From UBA7359 sp047618295 (GTDB lineage Bacteria; Pseudomonadota; Gammaproteobacteria; Eutrophobiales; Eutrophobiaceae), in NCBI GenBank assembly GCA_047618295.1, contig JBLHKL010000078.1:1-9978 (forward strand): DNA of 9,978 nucleotides, read 5' to 3'. Within the stretch, counting starts at the first letter, position 1. Every line of letters starts with the position of its first letter. Made by a program: the position numbers and the translations under genes. Positions 1-6,024 of this stretch are shown here, one piece after another. The notes beneath the pieces are model-generated. The model was not told the origin of the DNA and did not search any database. It saw only the letters and a list, made by a program, of their open reading frames with translations.

Positions 1-376
1 TTATCCCGATTAACTCTTTTAGTAATTGCGGCGTTATTTCTAAATGACCTTCATACTCTGCAACATTTCTTAGGTTATGGCATTTACCGAGCATGCGACA
101 TTTAGCTTGATCAAAGGCAACGGTATGAACCAAACATTGAAAAACTTGATAACGATTACTTGATCGATATCCATGCCCGCGCAAAGCCGCTAAAGACAAG
201 ATATGCGCCGCCGTATAGGCAGATACAAATTTTCCTTCATCAGATAAACCATCAATACCAGCATCTTTTAAGCTGCGCTTCGCCGAGTTAATCATGTTAT
301 TAAATTCCGCCTGATCTGGCGGCTCGGCTTTGAGATCGTTTATTTTTACCAGATTATCTAATTCCTTTAATGTCAT
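1..376 (-). CDS. HEPN-domain protein, putative ribonuclease toxin of an MNT-HEPN pair (C-terminus beyond window)
   Basis: At least 125 codons are present from ATG at 376 with no stop before the window edge. The start follows a good ribosome site (AAGGGAAG, about 5 nt upstream) and overlaps the end of the MNT gene by 23 bp, so the two are probably translationally coupled. The sequence is largely helical. Its C-terminal part has the HEPN-like run LRNVAEYEG with R103 and Y108. HEPN proteins paired with minimal nucleotidyltransferases are typically RNases using an R-x4-6-H motif; here the residue five after the Arg is Tyr, not His, and the nearest His (H111) is eight away. It may therefore be a different HEPN subfamily, a weaker nuclease, or a partner without nuclease activity. 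The HEPN assignment rests on this motif, the helical pattern and the MNT neighbour. The toxin role is inference. Confidence 0.72.
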   Translation of the reverse strand, partial: MTLKELDNLVKINDLKAEPPDQAEFNNMINSAKRSLKDAGIDGLSDEGKFVSAYTAAHILSLAALRGHGYRSSNRYQVFQCLVHTVAFDQAKCRMLGKCHNLRNVAEYEGHLEITPQLLKELIGI

Positions 377-950
377 CCTGACTTCCCTTTATCCATAGTT
401 TATCTTGTTCCATGACACGCGATATAAATGCGTTTTTTGATTTTAATTTATTTTTAATTTGTTTGCTTGTGTAGAGTGTCGGATTGATGGGCCTCCCGAG
501 TGACTTCTCTACATCCATTAAACTGTTTATTACGTCAGTATATTCCAGAGACGAAGTTACAATCATCAAATCTATATCACTTTTTGCATTCTCTTCACCT
601 TTTGCAATGGAACCATACACAAAGGCAAAGTCTATCTCGTCTTCTAATGGTAATAGCGCCTGTTTAATAACGTCGACAATGCCAAATGTTTTACGAACAA
701 GAACCAGGAGTTCATGATAAATAGGACATTCTTTATTTGCTTGAAAATGATTTTGATTACCAACCTTATCCTTCGTCAATAAACCTGCATTCAGCATGCG
801 GATTAACTCACGATTGACAGACCCCTTACCGACACCCGCAAGCCGAACCAGTTCATTCAGATAAAACGTCTTTCCTGGATTACCGTACAAAAGTCCTAAA
901 ACACGTTGTTGAGTTTTGGTGAATAAAACATCACCTAATAATGAAGCCAT
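354..950 (-). CDS. Winged-helix/minimal nucleotidyltransferase (MNT) fusion, putative antitoxin and autoregulator
   Basis: The protein has 198 aa. Residues about 8-75 form a winged helix-turn-helix resembling ArsR/MarR-like regulators (TKTQQRVLGLLY, then a helix pair ending GKGSVNRELIRML). Residues about 105-160 are a DNA polymerase beta-type nucleotidyltransferase core: GS113-114, ten residues, then D125-I-D127, which matches GSx10DxD exactly. The third carboxylate usual in this fold is not evident: the expected strand reads GRPINPTLYT, with Asn. In the characterised MntA-HepT system the MNT antitoxin AMPylates a Tyr of the HEPN toxin, and Y108 of the neighbour could be such a target (inference). 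The gene is first in a two-gene unit with its own promoter at 983-1011, and the fused DNA-binding domain suggests autoregulation. ATG at 950 is the first Met of the fold. The fold is confident; the antitoxin role is inferred from context. Confidence 0.85.
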   Translation of the reverse strand: MASLLGDVLFTKTQQRVLGLLYGNPGKTFYLNELVRLAGVGKGSVNRELIRMLNAGLLTKDKVGNQNHFQANKECPIYHELLVLVRKTFGIVDVIKQALLPLEDEIDFAFVYGSIAKGEENAKSDIDLMIVTSSLEYTDVINSLMDVEKSLGRPINPTLYTSKQIKNKLKSKNAFISRVMEQDKLWIKGSQDDIKGIR

Positions 951-962
951 AACACACCCGAT

Positions 963-978
963 AAATAAGTCCTTATTT
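963..978. promoter_or_regulatory. Palindromic candidate operator at the MNT-HEPN transcription start
   Basis: AAATAAG-TC-CTTATTT is a perfect 7-bp inverted repeat with a 2-bp centre, lying over the predicted start of transcription. The 7-mer AAGTCCT in it (967-973) recurs inverted at 1000-1006, at the edge of the -35 box, so two related half-sites flank the -10 region. A repressor bound here would block initiation. The winged-helix domain of the downstream MNT protein is the obvious candidate, though nothing in the sequence proves that it binds. Confidence 0.45.
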
Positions 979-982
979 GGGT

Positions 983-1011
983 ACTATAGGTCTCTTTTTA
1001 GGACTTTTCAA
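983..1011 (-). promoter_or_regulatory. Sigma70-type promoter of the MNT-HEPN unit
   Basis: On the minus strand there is a -35 TTGAAA (1011-1006), a 17-bp spacer, and a -10 TATAGT (988-983). The spacing is ideal, with five of six consensus bases in the -10 box and four in the -35 box. Transcription would start near 976, about 26 nt before the ATG at 950. It lies between the end of selO and the MNT gene, so the pair need not depend on selO transcription. Confidence 0.65.
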
Positions 1012-1051
1012 GAGTAATCATAATTTAAACAAGTAGAATTTATACTTCAAA

Positions 1052-2554
1052 TCACGTTCCGCAAAATGTTGCTTGCACCACTTCATCGGGTTTTGGCGGC
1101 AACATATAACCATCTTTGCCTTGTTGTCGTTCAAAAGGTTTCTGTAGCACATCATAAAGCGCATGAAACACAGAAAAGTCATTATGATCTTCAGCCGCTC
1201 TAATTGCCGCTTCGACTTGATGATTACGTGGAATATAGACCGGGTTAATCGACTGCATACTCGCCTGCCGTTCATTATCATTAGCTGATTCTAATGATAA
1301 ACGTTGACGCCAGCGCTGCAACCAAGCATCAATCGCTTCAGGCTTAGCGAATAACTCACGCAGTGCCGCATCCTTTTCATTGGGCTCAGTGTCTAATTGC
1401 GATAGATGATAAAACGTCAGCGTGAAGTCAGCCTGATTAGCCGCCATGGTATCCAGTAAGGACTCTAACAAGGATTGATCTTCTTCCGGGCTAACATCGG
1501 CAATAGGCGTTAAGCCACACTTGGCTCGAAAACCCGATAGCCATTCATCGCTATAACATGTGAAATATTTCTCCAGAATCTCTTCTGCCATTGCGACACC
1601 CCTATCGGGATCATCGTCAAACAAGGGTAGAAAGGTTTCGCCCAGTCGCGATAGGTTCCAGACACCAATGTTCGGCTGACTGCTATAGGCATAACGCCCG
1701 TTTCTATCAATAGAGCTATACACCTGATTATGATCAAAGAAATCCATAAACGCACAGGGACCATAATCAATTGTTTCTCCAGCAATCGACATATTATCCG
1801 TATTCATCACACCATGAATAAAACCCAACTGCATCCATTGCGCAATCAGACTCGCTTGACGTAGCACGACAGATTCAAACAAAGCGAGATAAGGATTAGC
1901 CGCTCCGGCCACATCGGGATAATTACGTTCGATAACATAATCGGCCAATGCTTTAATCGACTGAACATCATTTTGCATAGCAAAGTACTGAAAGCTACCG
2001 ACTCGGATATAACTGGATGCAACACGCGTCATCACAGCACCAGGCTTCATCCCTTCGCGCACCACTTGTTCTCCAGAAAGTACCGCCGCCAATGCACGCG
2101 TCGTCGGCACATGAAATTGTTGCATCGTCTCGCTGAGCAAGTATTCACGCAACACCGGCCCTAATGCAGACCGACCATCACCGTTACGAGAATAAGACGT
2201 ACGACCAGAACCTTTTAATTGAATATCCAAAGATGCGCCATCAACATGATCCAGTTCACCCAGATAAATAGCACGACCATCACCAAGCTGTGGATTAAAA
2301 TGACCAAACTGGTGCCCAGCATAAGCCATAGCCAGTGGATCACTGGAATCATGAACCACATTACCCGAAAAAACATCGGCAAGATGTTGCTCGTCCTGAT
2401 CATGCGCCGATAAACCAAGTTCAGTAGCAAGCTCATGGTTGAATCTGATTAAGACAGGCTCAGCAACAGGCGAAGGTTTACATTTATCGTAAAACCCTTC
2501 ACCCAATTCCAGATATCGATTTTTAAAAGGAAGGTTAATCAATGGTGAACTCAA
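1052..2554 (-). CDS. selO: Protein adenylyltransferase SelO (YdiU/UPF0061 family)
   Basis: SelO is a pseudokinase that transfers AMP from ATP to Ser/Thr/Tyr of proteins; in bacteria it is linked to redox and stress responses. The product is 500 aa, close to the usual 480-500. Visible landmarks are YAGHQFGHFNPQLGDGRA (78-95), the nucleotide-binding stretch with K114 in LKGSGRTSYSR, E136 in REYLLSE, GEQVVREG (161-168), and the catalytic HGVMNTDNMS (247-256) with D253, N254 and the metal-binding D263. C267 (YGPCAF) and C498 near the C-terminus match the cysteine pair that forms a regulatory disulfide in E. coli SelO; animal homologues have selenocysteine near this end. The reading frame has no ATG before residue 76. 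TTG at 2554 or TTG at 2542 must start it, and the latter has a weak GAG upstream. An in-frame TAG at 2566 limits any extension. Confidence 0.95.
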   Translation of the reverse strand: MSSPLINLPFKNRYLELGEGFYDKCKPSPVAEPVLIRFNHELATELGLSAHDQDEQHLADVFSGNVVHDSSDPLAMAYAGHQFGHFNPQLGDGRAIYLGELDHVDGASLDIQLKGSGRTSYSRNGDGRSALGPVLREYLLSETMQQFHVPTTRALAAVLSGEQVVREGMKPGAVMTRVASSYIRVGSFQYFAMQNDVQSIKALADYVIERNYPDVAGAANPYLALFESVVLRQASLIAQWMQLGFIHGVMNTDNMSIAGETIDYGPCAFMDFFDHNQVYSSIDRNGRYAYSSQPNIGVWNLSRLGETFLPLFDDDPDRGVAMAEEILEKYFTCYSDEWLSGFRAKCGLTPIADVSPEEDQSLLESLLDTMAANQADFTLTFYHLSQLDTEPNEKDAALRELFAKPEAIDAWLQRWRQRLSLESANDNERQASMQSINPVYIPRNHQVEAAIRAAEDHNDFSVFHALYDVLQKPFERQQGKDGYMLPPKPDEVVQATFCGT

Positions 2555-2600
2555 ATATAAAAACTAGAGTCGCTAGTTTAACGTAGATGCAAAATAAATA

Positions 2601-2629
2601 AGTATATTCTGACTTGCTAGCACTCATAA
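2601..2629 (-). promoter_or_regulatory. Possible selO promoter spanning the tRNA-remnant edge
   Basis: On the minus strand a -10 TATACT (2606-2601) lies 17 bp from a poor -35 TTATGA (2629-2624). The -35 element falls inside the tRNA remnant, where it is the complement of the anticodon loop. If real, the selO promoter is partly built from the resident tRNA sequence at the junction. The -35 match is weak and the call is tentative. Confidence 0.3.
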
Positions 2630-2667
2630 CGCTGGGGTCGGTGGTTCAATTCCATCCATAGCCACCA
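2616..2667 (+). pseudogene. 3' half of a tRNA-Met(CAT) gene, likely att-site remnant of an integrated element
   Basis: The segment reads as a tRNA from the anticodon stem to CCA. It has stem TAGCA/CGCTG (one A-C mismatch at the loop end and one G-T pair) around the loop CTCATAA with anticodon CAT, then variable GGGTC, T-stem GGTGG/CCATC around TTCAATT, the 3' acceptor strand CATAGCC, discriminator A and encoded CCA (2665-2667). The layout matches elongator tRNA-Met. No D-arm and no 5' acceptor strand (GGCTATG expected) occur in the roughly 100 bp upstream, so it cannot be a working tRNA. Tyrosine-recombinase elements that integrate at tRNA 3' ends leave such a fragment at the far end. On this strand the element would lie to the left. 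Confidence 0.75.
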
Positions 2668-2670
2668 TTT

Positions 2671-2688
2671 ATTTAAACCAATTTAAAT
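2671..2688. repeat. AT-only inverted repeat beside the tRNA remnant
   Basis: ATTTAAA-CCAA-TTTAAAT is a perfect 7-bp inverted repeat with a 4-nt loop. It starts 4 bp after the tRNA CCA and about 27 bp past the ychJ stop. It could be a weak hairpin ending ychJ transcription or a binding site linked to the att region. With no GC in the stem it is not a convincing intrinsic terminator. Confidence 0.4.
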
Positions 2689-2714
2689 TTAAGACCTGAA
2701 CTCGTTTTCCCGAA

Positions 2715-3146
2715 TTACTGTTTTTCCATATCACCTTCAACATAGTACCAACGTCTCGCAATTCTTCGAAAACTAGACATTTCGTGCAAAATACTTAGTT
2801 CTTCATCATCAGTTTTATAATAGGCCTTGAACTCAACCCTACCTTCATCACCGTTTTGATCGCTATTGAGTACTTCTAATTTTACCCACTCCAGGCTTTT
2901 TTCTGATAGTGGTGCTGCGGTGAGTCCTTTTGAAGATTCGGGTAACCATGTTGCTAATAAATATTCGCCATAGTTACCTAATGCATAGGCAGTATATCGA
3001 GAGCGCATGAGTTGCTTTGGTGTTGTTGCGTTAGCACTTCCACTTAGAAAACGTTCACAACATTTTTTGAAAGGTTTACCGCTCAGCCCAGGCTGCCCTC
3101 TCTCGCTTCGCAATTCACCTTGTTCGCAAAGGCATATGTCCGTCAT
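2715..3146 (-). CDS. ychJ: YchJ-family protein with altered N-terminal cysteine motif
   Basis: The product is 143 aa. YchJ/UPF0225 proteins carry an N-terminal CPCGSG...CC metal-binding (SEC-C-like) motif, then a conserved domain beginning LMRSRYTAY. Here LMRSRYTAYALGNYGEYLLATW is at about 46-67, and the conserved end RRWYYVEG is at about 131-138. The E. coli protein ends in a second SEC-C motif, which is absent here; many homologues are short like this one. The N-terminal motif is split: C5-L-C7, fourteen residues (8-21), then S22-G-K-P-F-K-K-C29-C30, whereas the usual spacing needs only about one residue between CxC and SGK. All four Cys are kept and the frame is open. The molecular function of the family is unknown to me. 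It is the last gene of a minus-strand run, 38 bp after ppnN. ATG at 3146 has no clear ribosome site, so coupling to ppnN is likely. Confidence 0.85.
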   Translation of the reverse strand: MTDICLCEQGELRSERGQPGLSGKPFKKCCERFLSGSANATTPKQLMRSRYTAYALGNYGEYLLATWLPESSKGLTAAPLSEKSLEWVKLEVLNSDQNGDEGRVEFKAYYKTDDEELSILHEMSSFRRIARRWYYVEGDMEKQ

Positions 3147-3184
3147 ACATTAAATTCAGTTATGTAATTTAGATTGATTCTGGT

Positions 3185-4555
3185 TTATCGAATGATCTTG
3201 TAACACGGCTTATAACTTTCAGCAGAAAGCTTCATGCGTTTTTGTTTAACAAACGCACATAATAATTTATCCATCGCATTCAGGATGTATTCATCGCCGC
3301 GAATTTCAAATAAACCCTGTTCTTCTATTAATTTCATACTTTCTATTTTTACATTGCCGGCAACAATGCCTGAAAAAGCACGGCGCAGGTTTGCCGCTAA
3401 GGTGTGTGACTCCATTCCTTGATATAACTCAAGCGAACGCATGTTCTCGTGATTGGCAATAAACGGGAACTGGAAGTCCTGTTTAATCTTTAATAACCAA
3501 TTAAAATAAAACGCATCGCCATGTTCAATGCGAAATTCTTTTACTTCTGCAATTCCTTTTTTTACTTCTTTTGCCACAGCAATCGGATCGTCAATAATAA
3601 TCTGATATCGTTCTTGCGCAGCAGGTCCCAGGGTTAATGAAATAAACTCATTAATTTGTTCAAAATAGTTTCTGGCTGATTCAGGCCCAGTAAAGATTAA
3701 CGGAAAAGGAATCTGTTCGTTGTCTGGATGTAATAGTATGCCTAGCAGATATAAAATTTCTTCGGTAGTGCCGGCGCCACCCGGAAAAACAATAATGGCA
3801 TGTGCACAGCGGACAAAAGCTTCGAGACGCTTTTCTATGTCCGGCATTATAACTAGTTGATTAACGATGGGATTGGGTGATTCTGCTGCAATGATTCCGG
3901 GCTCAGTAAGACCGAAATAAATTCCTTTTTTAATACGTTGTTTCGCATGAGCTACATTGGCACCTTTCATGGGTGCTTTCATCGCACCGGGACCACAACC
4001 GGTGCAAATATCCAATCCACGCAAACCTAGTTCGTAACCCACTACCTTATCATAGTCATATTCTTCTCTAGCAATCGCATGTCCACCCCAACAAACAACA
4101 AGATTAGGCTCACTACCGGCCTGTAATACATTGGCATTGCGCAAGATATGAAAAACAGCATTACTGATACCTTCCGATGTAGTTAGATCAATATTTTTAT
4201 GATCTTTAATTTCGTCAAAAACATAGATGATATCTCGCAGCACAGCATAAAGATGTTCTTTGATACCGAGAATAATTTTACCATCGACAAAAGATCGGGC
4301 CGGCGCTGCAATTAATTGCAGTTTTATGCCTCGTTCTACTTGAACAACACGGATATCGAATGACGCGTATTGGTCAAGTAATTCCTTGCTATCATCAATA
4401 GCCGCACCGCTGTTTAAAACGGCTAAGGCACAGTTTCTGAATGTGGTATATAGACCACTCTTACTGGTATCCAGTAGACGACTAACCTCAGCCTTGGATA
4501 ACACATCCATGCCATTAACTGGGGAGATAACAACATCAACGCATTCATCATTCAT
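3185..4555 (-). CDS. ppnN: Pyrimidine/purine nucleotide 5'-monophosphate nucleosidase PpnN (YgdH, LOG family)
   Basis: PpnN cleaves nucleoside monophosphates into free base and ribose 5-phosphate; in E. coli it is a (p)ppGpp-controlled enzyme of nucleotide recycling in the cytoplasm. The protein is 456 aa, essentially the family length of about 454, and keeps all three regions. The N-terminal regulatory domain (1-145) includes DVVISPVNGMDVLSK. The LOG/lysine-decarboxylase-like core (about 150-330) has VVCWGGHAI (153-161), GCGPGAMKAPMKGA (186-199) and the signature PGGAGTTEE (258-266). A C-terminal domain follows. The start is ATG at 4555 with a modest GGA ribosome site. It lies 28 bp after mltC and 38 bp before ychJ on the same strand, so the three probably share a transcript. 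Confidence 0.96.
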   Translation of the reverse strand: MNDECVDVVISPVNGMDVLSKAEVSRLLDTSKSGLYTTFRNCALAVLNSGAAIDDSKELLDQYASFDIRVVQVERGIKLQLIAAPARSFVDGKIILGIKEHLYAVLRDIIYVFDEIKDHKNIDLTTSEGISNAVFHILRNANVLQAGSEPNLVVCWGGHAIAREEYDYDKVVGYELGLRGLDICTGCGPGAMKAPMKGANVAHAKQRIKKGIYFGLTEPGIIAAESPNPIVNQLVIMPDIEKRLEAFVRCAHAIIVFPGGAGTTEEILYLLGILLHPDNEQIPFPLIFTGPESARNYFEQINEFISLTLGPAAQERYQIIIDDPIAVAKEVKKGIAEVKEFRIEHGDAFYFNWLLKIKQDFQFPFIANHENMRSLELYQGMESHTLAANLRRAFSGIVAGNVKIESMKLIEEQGLFEIRGDEYILNAMDKLLCAFVKQKRMKLSAESYKPCYKIIR

Positions 4556-4583
4556 AATTTATCCAGATTATTGAAAATAATAT

Positions 4584-5750
4584 TCATTTCTTAGAAAACC
4601 CATCGTTGCGCCAGAACTCCTTCTGCGCTGCGGTCACTTTTACCAAATAGTGCCGTGACTCCTGCTTAGGATGTTTCTTGGTGAGTTGTTGGTAGACCTC
4701 GTTGGGTGGGAGTTGGTTTATCTTGACCACAGCTTGGTCTCGGTTTGATGAAAAGGTCTTAAGTACATTACCCGCGCCGCCGTTGTAAGCGGAGATGACG
4801 GTATAGCGCTTGGCGTTTTGGTCTTTAACCTTTGCCAGGTATTGCTCTTGCAGTATCTGGATATAGGCGGTGCCGATATCGATATTGTATTCTGGGTTGT
4901 ATAGATTCTGTGGTGTGGGCTGGCCGGAGCGTTTTTTTATCTTTTGGAAGACATCTTTACCTGCGGTACTGGGGACGATTTGCATCAAACCATAGGCTGG
5001 GGCATGGCTAACAGCAAAGGGGTTGAAACTGCTTTCTGTTTTTATAATGCCGTAGATCAGGCTTTCGTTTACATTATATTTCTTGCTGTATTTCTGCACT
5101 AAACTGGCGTATTTATAGGCACGCACTTCTTTGTGCTTTGCGACTAAGGGGAAGATGACTCTTAGGCCATTGCGCTTACCTATTTTTACTTTTGTAATTT
5201 TGTTTGCGATCAGGTATTCCGCATATTTATTCGCGCGCCATTGCCATTGTATAGGTTTGCCGTCGTTATCCAATACTTGTTCATAAAGAAACGGTTTGCC
5301 GTCACCCTTTGGGGTGGCATCGGTATAAAGATCGACTTGCCTTGGGTCATCGGGCGTAAGTAAGGTAGTGACGATGGCTTTCTTTAGATAGGTTTCTTGT
5401 GAATCCGGTGCTAGGGTTTCGATGGTTACGGTTCCGGTCTCGAAATTGATATGGGCGCGGTTGTAGTATTTGTCCGTGTACTTTACATAGTCTTTCGGGC
5501 CCGCTTCCTTTGCGTCGTCTTCGCCCCAAATATCGGTTATAAAACCAACAAACTTTTTTAGTCTGACTTTATAGGCCTTGAGGTCGGCTGGAAGTTGCCC
5601 TGGATTTAATGCGTATTGTCGACCTTTGCTTTCCAACACTTGCGCGGCGCCCGCGACAGGATCTTTTACGAGTACCGTTGCCGTGCGTATATCACTAACG
5701 TTACAACTCGCCAGAGATATTAGTAACAAACACAGTAGGCTTTTATTCAT
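4584..5750 (-). CDS. mltC: Membrane-bound lytic murein transglycosylase C (lipoprotein)
   Basis: MltC cleaves the MurNAc-GlcNAc bond of peptidoglycan, forming 1,6-anhydroMurNAc, from the inner face of the outer membrane. Numbering here is from ATG 5750. A 15-residue lipoprotein signal MNKSLLCLLLISLAS ends at C16 (lipobox LASC). The MltC-specific N-domain follows, with AGPKDYVKYTDKYYNRAHIN and TVTIETLAP. Then comes the SLT domain with catalytic E239 in IKTESSFNPFAVS, AYGLMQIVP, and the AYNGGAGNVL motif. The C-terminal ESRHYLVKV is typical. The N-domain linker is about 20 residues longer than in E. coli. The frame is open upstream to ATG 5798 and ATG 5768. None of the three starts has a good ribosome site; I prefer 5750 because it gives a normal signal peptide. 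Position 5798 would overlap the stop of the small ORF upstream as ATGA. It is the first gene of the mltC-ppnN-ychJ run. Confidence 0.95.
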   Translation of the reverse strand: MNKSLLCLLLISLASCNVSDIRTATVLVKDPVAGAAQVLESKGRQYALNPGQLPADLKAYKVRLKKFVGFITDIWGEDDAKEAGPKDYVKYTDKYYNRAHINFETGTVTIETLAPDSQETYLKKAIVTTLLTPDDPRQVDLYTDATPKGDGKPFLYEQVLDNDGKPIQWQWRANKYAEYLIANKITKVKIGKRNGLRVIFPLVAKHKEVRAYKYASLVQKYSKKYNVNESLIYGIIKTESSFNPFAVSHAPAYGLMQIVPSTAGKDVFQKIKKRSGQPTPQNLYNPEYNIDIGTAYIQILQEQYLAKVKDQNAKRYTVISAYNGGAGNVLKTFSSNRDQAVVKINQLPPNEVYQQLTKKHPKQESRHYLVKVTAAQKEFWRNDGFSKK

Positions 5751-5794
5751 CTTCAAAGGCTTGCTCATTTTTTTTGCATAATTGTGAAGGCACC

Positions 5795-5887
5795 TCATCT
5801 ATCTAGTGCTAATAATACCGATAGTTTCTCCTTGGGCAACTGTACCAACAAATCGAAGTGTTTGGTCTGGAGATGTTCGATTAACAT
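5795..5887 (-). CDS. Possible 30-aa upstream ORF (leader) before mltC
   Basis: The frame runs from ATG 5887 to TGA at 5797-5795, beginning MLIEHLQTKHFDLLV. Its stop overlaps the most distal possible mltC start (5798) as ATGA. It contains a strong AAGGAG, but that lies too far from any mltC start to serve it. Only a weak AAAGAA precedes its own ATG, and there is an in-frame TAA five codons upstream. I recognise no family. It could be a leader peptide, a small protein or chance. Confidence 0.25.
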   Translation of the reverse strand: MLIEHLQTKHFDLLVQLPKEKLSVLLALDR

Positions 5888-5901
5888 GATTCTTTTAACT
5901 T

Positions 5902-5928
5902 ATTTTAGGAATGTTTGATTTTAGTCAA
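5902..5928 (-). promoter_or_regulatory. Candidate promoter for the mltC-ppnN-ychJ run
   Basis: On the minus strand a -35 TTGACT (5928-5923) is followed after only 15 bp by TAAAAT (5907-5902). The boxes are good but the spacer is short. Transcription would begin near 5895, leaving about 150 nt of leader before the preferred mltC start. This leader contains the possible small ORF. Confidence 0.35.
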
Positions 5929-5953
5929 CTATAACTTCAGCGTCAGCCTACAA

Positions 5954-5959
5954 TATAAT
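5954..5959 (+). promoter_or_regulatory. Perfect -10 box upstream of the 77-aa gene and cbpAM
   Basis: TATAAT is the consensus sigma70 -10 hexamer and lies 65 bp before the ATG at 6025. No good -35 box is found 16-18 bp upstream, so activation by a regulator, or a false positive in AT-rich DNA, are both possible. I saw no sigma32-like CCCCAT element that would indicate heat-shock control. Confidence 0.35.
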
Positions 5960-6024
5960 AGGACTTGATCTTGTAATATCAATCTACTGACTCAAGATAC
6001 TAAGAATAAAGGAGATAAAACAGC

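Noticed and set aside
1052..1054. The selO TGA stop as a selenocysteine codon, as in animal SelO
   Set aside because: The Cys expected at the functional position (C498) is already present just before the stop, and no SECIS-like hairpin is evident after the TGA.
1018..1281. Additional minus-strand ORF of 87 codons
   Set aside because: It overlaps the highly conserved selO frame, has no ribosome site and encodes no recognisable protein. The open frames at 2219-2413, 6539-6835, 6888-7244 and 9256-9513 were set aside for the same kind of reason.
2540..2667. A complete tRNA-Met gene
   Set aside because: No D-arm or 5' acceptor strand is found upstream; only the 3' half is present. A group I intron in the anticodon loop is also excluded because the fragment begins before the anticodon.
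5965..5982. TTGAT...ATCAA inverted pair resembling an FNR box upstream of the 77-aa gene
   Set aside because: The two halves are 8 bp apart, whereas FNR/CRP-family boxes need 4-6 bp, and the site lies downstream of the likely -10 box.
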